From NCBI GenBank assembly GCA_046590195.1, contig JBKJTP010000313.1, forward strand, positions 1 to 8,032: a stretch of DNA of 8,032 nt, given 5' to 3'. The translations under genes and the position numbers were made by a program. Of the stretch, positions 1-5,466 are shown in pieces. The notes beneath the pieces were generated by a model. That model did not search any database. It saw nothing but the letters and a program-made list of their open reading frames with translations, and had not been told where the DNA came from. This DNA comes from JBKJTP01 sp046590195. Its GTDB lineage: Bacteria; Bacteroidota; Ignavibacteria; Palsa-1295. Each line of letters starts with the position of its first letter. Within the stretch, counting starts at the first letter, position 1.

Positions 1-12
1 TCGACTCCCCGG

Positions 13-37
13 TAGGCGCAGGCTTTAGCCCGCGTGC
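13..37 (+). repeat. REP-like palindromic unit, copy A
   Basis: This 25-base unit is identical to 100-124, and the match extends leftward (4-37 against 91-124) with one mismatch in 34 bases. Its centre, CAGGCTTTAGCC, is itself a small hairpin (GGCT-TT-AGCC). It lies in the left outer arm of the long inverted repeat. Confidence 0.8.
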
Positions 38-99
38 CGAACGCGGGGCAGCCACCGGAATCTCGGAATTACGCGGAAGGTAAAGACGCCACTCCCCTG

Positions 100-124
100 T
101 AGGCGCAGGCTTTAGCCCGCGTGC
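100..124 (+). repeat. REP-like palindromic unit, copy B (in the hairpin loop)
   Basis: Direct copy of 13-37 with all 25 bases identical. It occupies most of the 34-base loop between the perfect 35-base arms. Bases 101-135 are also nearly the reverse complement of 181-214, so the loop sequence can pair with the right outer arm as an alternative to staying unpaired. Confidence 0.8.
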
Positions 125-191
125 TGAGCTTGGGGAGTGGCGTCTTTACCTTCCGCGTAATTCCGACATTGCGGTGTCCGCCCCAAGCTCA

Positions 192-213
192 GCACGCTGG
201 CTAAAGCCTGCTA
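192..213 (-). repeat. REP-like palindromic unit, copy C (inverted)
   Basis: Read on the minus strand, this matches copies A and B apart from a 3-base deletion near its start and one substitution (AGCCAGCG instead of AGCCCGCG). It lies in the right outer arm of the long inverted repeat. Confidence 0.75.
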
Positions 214-238
214 CCGAGGCGGGGGATTACGTCTTAAT

Positions 239-1606
239 CTACAACAGCGTCCCGGTCAGCAACGCCAATGCGATCGAGAAATAAATGATGATGCCTGTGA
301 CATCGACGAGCGTTGCGACCAGCGGCGTGGAGGATGTGGCTGGATCGAACTTCAGCTTCTTCATGATGAGCGGAAGCATCGAGCCTGCGAGCGTTCCCCA
401 GAGCACGATGCTAAGCAGAGTGAGCGAGATCGTGATCGCAACAAGCAGCGTGTGCGAGTTATCCGAATGCGCGGCAAACGTCCAGGCAAATCCCATCGCA
501 CCGAGGATACCGCCGAGCGCAAGTCCAGAGAAGATCTCGCGCCTCATGATCCGCCACCAATCACGAAGCGATACCTCGCCCAGAGAGATAGCGCGGATAA
601 CAAGTGTTGCCGCCTGCGATCCTGAATTACCACCGCTCGCCATAATGAGCGGCACGAAAGATACAAGAATGATCGCCTTGGAAAGTACATGCTCGAAGTA
701 TCCGAGGGCAGTTGTCGTGAGAAGTTCTCCTAGGAACAAGATCATCAGCCAACCTGCACGCTTCTTGATCATCCTGCCGACAGTTGCAGTGATGTATGGC
801 TCCTCAAGAGCCTGCATACCGCCGAGCTTCTGGATATCTTCCGTAGTCTCTTCTTCCTCGACGTCGAGGATGTCATCGATCGTCACGATACCGACGATGT
901 GGCCCGTCGAGTCGGTCACAGGCAGCGTGTTCAGATCGTGCTTTTTGAACGTCTCGATCGCCGTCTCCTGATCATCGAATGCTGAGAGCGAGACGATGTT
1001 GCGGTTGTTCATCTCGCCGACGATCTGCTCAGGCTCCGAGAGAAGGATCTCGCGAATGGAAACGTGATCGATGAGGATACCTAGACGATCTACGACGTAG
1101 ATCACATCGAACGAATCGGAGTCGTGTCCGCGTCTACGGATATGATCGAGCACCTGTTGCACCGTCCAATGCTCACGCACCGCGAGGTAGTACGGCGTCA
1201 TCAGACGGCCGATACTTTCTTCTGGATAGTTGAGCAACGCCAGCGCGATCGTGCGCTCGCGAGGGGAGAGGAAGCTGATGAATTTCTGCGCTACCGCACC
1301 GGGTAGCTCTTCGAGCAATGTCGTTCGATCATCGGGCGACATGTCGTTAAGAACCGCGGCGACCTCCTCCTTGCGCATGGCCGTGAGGAGTTCTTCTTGC
1401 GGCTCGACCTCGAGATACTCGAAGACGTCGCCGGCAAGATCGCGCGGCAGAATTCTGAAGATGATCGCACGGTCCTCAGGTGTGAGGTCGTGCAGGATAT
1501 CGGCTATATCAGGTGGATTCCACCCGATGAGGATCTCACGAAGCGCTGTAAAGTTGCGCGACTCGATGATCTCCGCGATCTCTGGCTTGAGGAGCTGGCC
1601 GAGCAT
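239..1606 (-). CDS. mgtE: Magnesium transporter MgtE
   Basis: This is a Mg2+-gated Mg2+ channel/transporter of the inner membrane, 455 residues and full length for the family. Residues 1-130 form the helical MgtE N domain, with repeats such as LTPEDRAIIFRILP and MSPDDRTTLLEELP. Residues 135-255 form a pair of CBS domains, containing LMTPYYLAV and, in the second, LPVTDSTGHIVGIVTIDDILD. A plug-helix segment at about 260-283 leads into five membrane helices (about 284-455). Signature motifs are PLIMASGGNSGSQAATLVIR at 319-338 and the last-helix stretch from DPATSSTPLVATLVD to 443, where D435 aligns with the pore aspartate known from the Thermus protein. In known MgtE proteins, Mg2+ bound between the cytosolic domains closes the pore. 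The ATG start is supported by an AAGGAGG site nine bases upstream. The gene is separated by 247 bases from the preceding gene and probably has its own promoter. Certainty is high. Confidence 0.97.
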   Translation of the reverse strand: MLGQLLKPEIAEIIESRNFTALREILIGWNPPDIADILHDLTPEDRAIIFRILPRDLAGDVFEYLEVEPQEELLTAMRKEEVAAVLNDMSPDDRTTLLEELPGAVAQKFISFLSPRERTIALALLNYPEESIGRLMTPYYLAVREHWTVQQVLDHIRRRGHDSDSFDVIYVVDRLGILIDHVSIREILLSEPEQIVGEMNNRNIVSLSAFDDQETAIETFKKHDLNTLPVTDSTGHIVGIVTIDDILDVEEEETTEDIQKLGGMQALEEPYITATVGRMIKKRAGWLMILFLGELLTTTALGYFEHVLSKAIILVSFVPLIMASGGNSGSQAATLVIRAISLGEVSLRDWWRIMRREIFSGLALGGILGAMGFAWTFAAHSDNSHTLLVAITISLTLLSIVLWGTLAGSMLPLIMKKLKFDPATSSTPLVATLVDVTGIIIYFSIALALLTGTLL

Positions 1607-1615
1607 TACTATCGC

Positions 1616-1622
1616 CCTCCTT
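1616..1622 (-). promoter_or_regulatory. Strong Shine-Dalgarno of mgtE
   Basis: The minus strand reads AAGGAGG, nine bases before the mgtE ATG at 1606. It is the only near-perfect ribosome binding site in the window. It fixes the mgtE start and rules out the out-of-frame ATG a few bases further upstream. Confidence 0.85.
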
Positions 1623-1768
1623 TTTCATAGCAGTCTCCTTGCGAGCCTACACTCGTGAGTTTACAGAGTTGTGATTAACTGCATTGAATTCGTATTCAGC
1701 TGCAGGCGGATCGATCAAAGTATGCTGTCGTCGTAAGATCTGACGAGCTGGCAATACCTGGGTTGCGA

Positions 1769-1790
1769 TGCGTGGCGCATTGGCCACGCA
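1769..1790 (-). other. Hairpin in the region upstream of mgtE
   Basis: A perfect 8-bp stem, TGCGTGGC pairing with GCCACGCA around a 6-base loop, lies about 165-185 bases before the mgtE start, between the DUF4256 terminator and mgtE. It could be part of a structured mgtE leader, because Mg2+-responsive leaders precede mgtE in some bacteria. I do not recognise the M-box consensus here, so the role is open. I see no ORF or other clear signal in the rest of 1623-1853. Confidence 0.4.
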
Positions 1791-1815
1791 GGCGCTCGTT
1801 TAACCGGGGTCGTAC

Positions 1816-1836
1816 AAAAATGGAGCCCGGAGGCTC
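1816..1836 (-). terminator. Short intrinsic terminator after the DUF4256 gene
   Basis: On the minus strand, GAGCC-TCCG-GGCTC (5-bp GC-rich stem, 4-base loop) is followed by CA and then TTTTT. It begins 17 bases after the DUF4256 stop, so it is well placed to end the ZIP-to-DUF4256 transcript and separate it from mgtE. The stem is short, so it may be leaky. Confidence 0.55.
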
Positions 1837-1853
1837 TATAAAATATTCTGTGC

Positions 1854-2423
1854 TTAAACTCTGAGCATACCGCGGAAGCCTCGTGCAGCATAATATGACT
1901 GTGCCCCGTTGTGATAGACGAAGACCTCGTTGTAACGTCGATCGCAAAAGAGCGCACCGCCGAGTTCTCTGATCTCGATCGGAGATTGCACCCAGCTCGA
2001 TGTCTTCGTATCGAACTCGCCAAGTTTTTGCAGCGCTCGATACTCATCTTCCGATAATAACTCGATCCCCATAGCCTCTGCCATCTCGACAGCACTCTCT
2101 TTTGGCGGGTGCTCTTTTCTCGTCGTCCTTGCTTCGCGATCGAAGCAGGTGCTTCTGCGCCCCTTCGGACTCTCTTCCGAGCAATCGCAAAACAGATACT
2201 TGCTAGTCTTCTTGTCTTGTCCGATTACATCAGGCTCGCCGCCAGTCGCTTCCATCTCACCAAGTGAGTGAAGCTTCTTGGCATCAAGGCGCGCTGCAAC
2301 ATCTGCCCACTTCATGCCTTTGTGCCGAGCCATGTTCGCTTCGAAGCGCTCGCGTAAGACGTCGATGATCGATTCGCTCTCGGTGGACCTTAGCGTCGGC
2401 TTCTTGATGGATGTCTTTGGCAT
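1854..2423 (-). CDS. DUF4256 domain-containing protein
   Basis: A 189-residue soluble protein with no signal peptide or membrane segment, full length for the DUF4256 family, whose function is unknown. Family landmarks run in order: RFEANMARHKGMKW (26-39), LGEMEATGGEPDVIG (54-68), the Cys-containing stretch YLFCDCSEESPKGRRSTCFD (76-95), MAEAMGIELLSEDEYRALQK (114-133), FDTKTSSW (137-144), and a C-terminal block with GGALFCDRRYNEVFVYHNGA (155-174) followed by SYYAARGFRG. The clustered Cys, Asp and His residues (CDCSEESP, FVYHNGA) could bind a metal or form an active site, but that is inference. ATG start; the gene begins 7 bases after the acyltransferase stop, so translation is probably coupled. 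It is the last gene of the group before a terminator-like hairpin. Confidence 0.9.
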   Translation of the reverse strand: MPKTSIKKPTLRSTESESIIDVLRERFEANMARHKGMKWADVAARLDAKKLHSLGEMEATGGEPDVIGQDKKTSKYLFCDCSEESPKGRRSTCFDREARTTRKEHPPKESAVEMAEAMGIELLSEDEYRALQKLGEFDTKTSSWVQSPIEIRELGGALFCDRRYNEVFVYHNGAQSYYAARGFRGMLRV

Positions 2424-2430
2424 GTCTTGT

Positions 2431-3159
2431 TTACGACCTTTTATTTAGCATCTCCCGCACTTGCTCCTCGCTTTGCTTCATCAAAGCGATCTCTTGCGTT
2501 CGAGTCGGAATATCAGGATCAACAACGAATGGTATCGGCTCGCCAATGCGAACAATAACGTGAGAGCCAGCACGCGGGAGCTTCTCGGTGCGCGGCAACG
2601 CATCGAAGGTACCGTCGAGCGCGATAGGGAGGATGGTTGTCTGACTATCGAATGCTAGCTTGAATGCACCGCGCTTGAACTCCTGCAGTTTGCCATCATG
2701 TGTGCGCGTGCCTTCGGGGAAGAGGAGGACGGACGCGCCAGCCTTAATGGTCTCAGCAGCTTTGGCTAATGTCTCACGTGCTTTCGATGCATTGCTCCGA
2801 TCGACGATGAGAAAGGGACTCGTGAGCAACGCCCAGCCCCAGATCGGGACGCGCGTTAGCTCATGACGCAGAATGATCCTGATCTGCGCCGGCACCGATG
2901 CAAGCACGACAGGGATGTCGGTGTAGCTCGCATGATTCGAGACGAACACATAGTGCTCGTTCGGCTTCACTTTCTCGATGCCATCAACACGCACCTTGAT
3001 ACCATACAGCCAAAGGAATATTTGCGACCACGTTCTCGCGCACCACAAATAAGAACGGCCGCTCCTATCGATAAGAGCGGCCGGAATAGAAACTATCGAT
3101 AGTACGATCGTCACAAGAACAAAGAGAACGGTAGCGATCGTGCTGCGCAATGCCTGCAA
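2431..3159 (-). CDS. plsC: PlsC-type 1-acyl-glycerol-3-phosphate acyltransferase
   Basis: A 242-residue lysophospholipid acyltransferase, expected to add an acyl chain to lysophosphatidic acid to make phosphatidic acid at the inner membrane. A hydrophobic segment at about 8-29 anchors it. All four family motifs are visible: NHASYTD (75-81, the H-x4-D catalytic pair H76/D81), IVDR (118-121), FPEGTR (147-152), and ILPIALDG (176-183). Length is normal for PlsC. The start is TTG at 3159, three bases after the preceding lipoprotein stop and in the same reading frame (TAA-GCA-TTG). A second in-frame TTG at 3150 is an alternative, and neither has a clear Shine-Dalgarno, so reinitiation from the upstream gene is likely. 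Another lysolipid acceptor (ornithine lipid or similar) cannot be excluded from sequence alone. Confidence 0.92.
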   Translation of the reverse strand: MQALRSTIATVLFVLVTIVLSIVSIPAALIDRSGRSYLWCARTWSQIFLWLYGIKVRVDGIEKVKPNEHYVFVSNHASYTDIPVVLASVPAQIRIILRHELTRVPIWGWALLTSPFLIVDRSNASKARETLAKAAETIKAGASVLLFPEGTRTHDGKLQEFKRGAFKLAFDSQTTILPIALDGTFDALPRTEKLPRAGSHVIVRIGEPIPFVVDPDIPTRTQEIALMKQSEEQVREMLNKRS

Positions 3160-3162
3160 TGC

Positions 3163-3771
3163 TTATCGTGCGTTTGCAAGCTTTGAAAGATCCATCGAAT
3201 TGACAACCGAACGGAGCTCATCGATCGTCGTGCCGTTATCGCCTTCAGCAATAAGCCAGATACGATCGCTAACCGCAACGCCGATCTGCGCATCAGAGTT
3301 ATCCTTCTTATAGCTGATCCAACCGCTGTGGCCGTTGAACTTCTCGCCTTTCGAAACTTCGGTATTGGTCTCGACGCTCATGTTCATCATCATCGAGTAG
3401 GCTTGCGTTAGTCCCGCGACGCCATTGTAGTCGGCAATAACGAGTTTGATCGACTTGTCGCCATTCCTATACGACTGCGTCGCAACAGAATATTCCATCT
3501 CGCCCATCTTTGTCTGGACGGTCTCGGCCTCGCCTTCAGCCGTGTAGCCACTTACGCTGGGCATGTACCCTTTGAGCGTTGAGGCAGCGATGACAGGGCC
3601 GGTCGTCTTCGTTGCCGACTCTACGTTTGCAGCGCTAACATTATTCTCCATAGAACTTGCGGCCGTCTGCTCGGTCGCGGTCTCTTCGGTCGTTGCCTCG
3701 TCCTTGCCGCCGCAGCTAGCGAGGAGCATTCCACCAACGAGCACAAATGCGAACCATCTATTCTGTCTCAT
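3163..3771 (-). CDS. Lipoprotein of unnamed family, paralogue of its upstream neighbour
   Basis: A 202-residue predicted lipoprotein: charged MRQNR, hydrophobic stretch 6-17, and lipobox LASC with Cys20 as the lipidation site. A Thr/Ala/Glu-rich low-complexity linker (about 21-60) leads into a globular domain from about 65 to the end. The domain contains GYMPSVSGYTAEGE (68-81), YRNGDKSIKLVIADY (101-115), WISYKKDNSDAQIGVAVSDR (151-170) and a C-terminal SMDLSKLA (192-199). The domain matches the neighbouring lipoprotein in its key blocks (GYTAE, NGDK-I, I-DY, MDLS-L). I do not recognise a named family. The function is unknown; a periplasmic or outer-membrane-facing location is inferred from the lipobox. 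It starts with ATG and has no Shine-Dalgarno. A promoter-like pair lies just upstream. Confidence 0.85.
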   Translation of the reverse strand: MRQNRWFAFVLVGGMLLASCGGKDEATTEETATEQTAASSMENNVSAANVESATKTTGPVIAASTLKGYMPSVSGYTAEGEAETVQTKMGEMEYSVATQSYRNGDKSIKLVIADYNGVAGLTQAYSMMMNMSVETNTEVSKGEKFNGHSGWISYKKDNSDAQIGVAVSDRIWLIAEGDNGTTIDELRSVVNSMDLSKLANAR

Positions 3772-3783
3772 ATGGGTATGTAT

Positions 3784-3812
3784 TTAATAAGAGCAGGGGA
3801 ATATACGGACAA
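3784..3812 (-). promoter_or_regulatory. Possible sigma-70-like promoter before the second lipoprotein gene
   Basis: On the minus strand, TTGTCC (3807-3812) and TATTAA (3784-3789) are separated by exactly 17 bases, each matching four of six consensus positions. It lies in the 61-base gap between the two lipoprotein genes, the widest gap in the group. Transcription from it would start about six bases before the ATG, giving an almost leaderless mRNA. If the host uses a Bacteroidota-type consensus, the match may mean little. Confidence 0.35.
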
Positions 3813-3832
3813 ATGACTGCCTGCACAATGGA

Positions 3833-4471
3833 CTACTTCAATCCCTCCAACCCACTCAGATCCATCCCGTCAATCACTCTTCTCGCCTCGGACACATCGT
3901 TCATCCCATCAGCCGCCAACTGCACGATATAGCGGTTACCGGGAAAGAGCGTGATCTCAGCGCGATTCTCTTTCTTCAGCCACGTCTGCACAGCTTCGTA
4001 ACCCGAGATGCGAGTCGACTCCGTCCGCTCGATGTTATCATCCTGCAGATACTGGCCGCGATACTGCTCGTACTGCAAATAATTCGAAGGCACGTAAGCG
4101 TAATCGTTGATCGTCACGGTGATCTTCTTGTCGCCATTCTTGTAAACGCGCGAAGCCTTCGCGAACTTCATGTTGCTGCGGATGCGAGTTTCCTTCTGAA
4201 TGTCTTCAGCCGTATATCCATCGAGGGATGGAAGGAAAGATGCAAGGCGATCGGGTTCGAGCGGGTCGACAGGAGTCAGGGGCGCGGTTGCGACACGCGA
4301 AGAGGTATCCGGCGCTGGAGTACTGACCTCGATCGGATCATCGCTGCCAGTCTTTGGCGTCTCGGTGCGCGACACTGTGGTCGAGTCGGTGGTCTCAACC
4401 TGGCGATTGCCATCGCGGCAGGAGCCGAGCATCAAGAGTGAAAATCCGAGAACAAGAGAGCGCTTCAACAT
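3833..4471 (-). CDS. Lipoprotein of unnamed family, first of a tandem pair
   Basis: A 212-residue predicted lipoprotein: MLKR, hydrophobic stretch 5-15, lipobox LGSC with Cys18. A Thr/Pro/Asp-rich linker follows (about 19-73), then a domain with FLPSLDGYTAEDIQKET (79-95), YKNGDKKITVTINDYAYV (110-127), ISGYEAVQTWLKKENRAE (155-172), NRYIVQLAADG (179-189) and GMDLSGLEGLK (202-212). The frame stays open to an ATG at 4594, but that start overlaps the ZIP gene by 95 bases and hides the lipoprotein signal, so the ATG at 4471 is preferred. It lies 28 bases after the ZIP stop, in the same operon. It shares about 20 of 52 aligned residues by eye with the next gene over the N-terminal part of the domain. 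The function is unknown. Confidence 0.85.
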   Translation of the reverse strand: MLKRSLVLGFSLLMLGSCRDGNRQVETTDSTTVSRTETPKTGSDDPIEVSTPAPDTSSRVATAPLTPVDPLEPDRLASFLPSLDGYTAEDIQKETRIRSNMKFAKASRVYKNGDKKITVTINDYAYVPSNYLQYEQYRGQYLQDDNIERTESTRISGYEAVQTWLKKENRAEITLFPGNRYIVQLAADGMNDVSEARRVIDGMDLSGLEGLK

Positions 4472-4499
4472 AAGATCTCGAAAGTAAGACTGAAGTGAA

Positions 4500-5258
4500 C
4501 TAGTGATGATGACCGAGGAAGAGCACCATAAGCTGCTCGACCGCATAAAAGAGTAGCATTCCGATGAACACAAGAAGTGGCGCTTTGCGTCCACGAGTCT
4601 TATTGATCTCCGGGATCAAGTCGCAGGCACCAATATAGACGGAGCTACCCGCGCTGAACGCAAAGAGAAATCCAACGAGCGTCTCATCGATCTCGACGAA
4701 AACGAGCACCGATAGCGCACCTACGATCGTGGCCAGCGCCATGAGCAAACTTGCTTTTCGTGCCTCAGCGATCGGTTTTTTACCGATCATCATGATGCTC
4801 GCGACGGTCAAGCCCTCAGGTATCTTGTGCAGAAGCACGGCGACGAATGCGAGCAGACCAAGCTCGGTGCTAGCCGTTGCCGCAGAGCTGATCGCCATGC
4901 CATCGAAGAAGGCATGCAGGCCGAGCCCACCAATAGCGCCGAAGACCGACGAATGCGAGACACCCGGATCGTGGTGTACCTCTTCGCCGAAGTGCATGTG
5001 CTCGACGACAGTATGCTCGAAGAAGTGAAGCGCTGAGAATCCGGCCAGAAGAACGATCGCGGTGTAGTCGGCTGAGTGCGTCAGCGCAAAGCTAGCCGGG
5101 ATCAGCTCAATAAAGCAAAGTGCCAGTATGAATCCGGCGGAGAGCGAAAGCAGCGTGCGCTCCCAGCGCATCGGCCACTGCTTTTTCGATAGCACGAGCA
5201 TCCCCCCAGCAAGCTGGGCCAGCGCGGCAATAACGGCGAGAATGAATCCTAAGAGCAA
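4500..5258 (-). CDS. ZIP family divalent metal transporter
   Basis: A 252-residue inner-membrane protein of the ZIP family, expected to import Zn2+ or related divalent cations (Fe2+, Mn2+). About eight hydrophobic segments are visible, the usual count. The metal-path motifs are HAFFDGMAI (115-123, helix 4) and HKIPEGLTVASI (144-155, helix 5), with H115, D119, H144 and E148 as likely ligands. AGFILALCFIELIP (41-54) and SAGSSVYIGACDLIPE (202-217) are also typical. A His-rich loop (HFGEEVHHDPGVSH, 89-102) between helices 3 and 4 and a His-His-His C-terminus are probable additional metal contacts. The start is TTG at 5258; an in-frame stop lies five codons upstream and the next ATG would delete helix 1. 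No clear Shine-Dalgarno is seen. It is the first gene of the probable operon. Metal specificity cannot be read from sequence. Confidence 0.93.
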   Translation of the reverse strand: MLLGFILAVIAALAQLAGGMLVLSKKQWPMRWERTLLSLSAGFILALCFIELIPASFALTHSADYTAIVLLAGFSALHFFEHTVVEHMHFGEEVHHDPGVSHSSVFGAIGGLGLHAFFDGMAISSAATASTELGLLAFVAVLLHKIPEGLTVASIMMIGKKPIAEARKASLLMALATIVGALSVLVFVEIDETLVGFLFAFSAGSSVYIGACDLIPEINKTRGRKAPLLVFIGMLLFYAVEQLMVLFLGHHH

Positions 5259-5311
5259 GGTTCTGTCAGATTAGGGTGGTGAGCGCCCTGGTAGTAGTCA
5301 TGATAGGAGAT

Positions 5312-5321
5312 AGAACGTTCT
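5312..5321. promoter_or_regulatory. Perfect 10-bp palindrome upstream of the ZIP gene
   Basis: AGAACGTTCT is a perfect palindrome 54 bases before the ZIP start and is separate from the neighbouring repeat element. Its position would suit an operator for a metal-responsive regulator, but no known operator consensus is recognised and a 10-bp palindrome can arise by chance. Confidence 0.25.
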
Positions 5322-5344
5322 GGCGTTCCCGAGGGCCCAAGAGA

Positions 5345-5463
5345 TGTCATCCTGAGCGGAGCCGACCCCGAAGCCGAGTGCCGCAGGCACGAGCGAGGGG
5401 CGGCGAAGTCGAAGGATCTCCCTGACTCTATCGGATAGACAGGCAGCTTCGCTCAGGATGACA
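5345..5463. repeat. Structured dispersed-type repeat between flippase and ZIP genes
   Basis: The element has terminal inverted arms: TGTCATCCTGAGCG at 5345-5358 and its exact complement at 5450-5463, with weaker pairing extending inward. Inside are two further hairpins. One spans 5361-5404 (GCCG-A-CCCC against GGGGCGGC, with GTGCC-GCA-GGCAC at its tip, 5378-5390). The other spans 5421-5443 (CCTG...CAGG closing CTATC-G-GATAG). The whole can fold as a branched multi-stem structure. Sequences of the form GTCATCCTGAGCG...GAAGGATCT are familiar as repeated intergenic elements in many bacterial genomes, so other copies are likely in this genome. It begins three bases beyond the flippase stop. Apart from the separately listed palindrome, nothing else is seen in 5259-5344. 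Confidence 0.75.
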
Positions 5464-5466
5464 GCC

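Larger units (their letters stand above)
1..226. repeat. Large nested inverted repeat (long hairpin) downstream of mgtE
   Basis: The segment folds back on itself almost completely. Bases 63-97 and 132-166 are perfect 35-base reverse complements separated by a 34-base loop. Outward from that stem, 1-62 and 167-226 continue as an imperfect inverted repeat; a 36-base stretch compared by eye (about 34-69 against the complement of 163-198) matched at 28 positions. The loop carries another copy of a small palindromic unit that also lies in both outer arms. The structure starts about 13 bases after the mgtE stop on the minus strand, so it would form in the 3' end of the mgtE transcript. There is no adjacent T-run, so it is not a standard intrinsic terminator. 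No coding sequence is seen here. It may be a REP/MITE-like element, and the left end may be cut by the window edge. Confidence 0.85.

Noticed and set aside
1..226. CRISPR array
   Set aside because: There are only three repeat copies, one is inverted and altered, spacing is irregular and the spacers are themselves inverted copies; no cas gene is nearby.
285..971. Plus-strand open frame of 228 codons opposite mgtE
   Set aside because: It lies entirely antisense to the conserved mgtE transmembrane and CBS coding region, has a Ser/Ile-rich shadow composition and shows no recognisable domain.
4472..4594. Longer N-terminus for the first lipoprotein, starting at the ATG at 4594
   Set aside because: It would overlap the ZIP coding sequence by 95 bases, adds a Ser-rich stretch unlike the rest, and buries the clear lipoprotein signal beginning at 4471.
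5266..5301. Eleven-codon Thr-rich ORF (MTTTRALTTLI) before the ZIP gene, as an attenuator leader peptide
   Set aside because: No terminator/antiterminator pair follows it, the ZIP gene has no link to threonine, and an ORF this short is easily due to chance.
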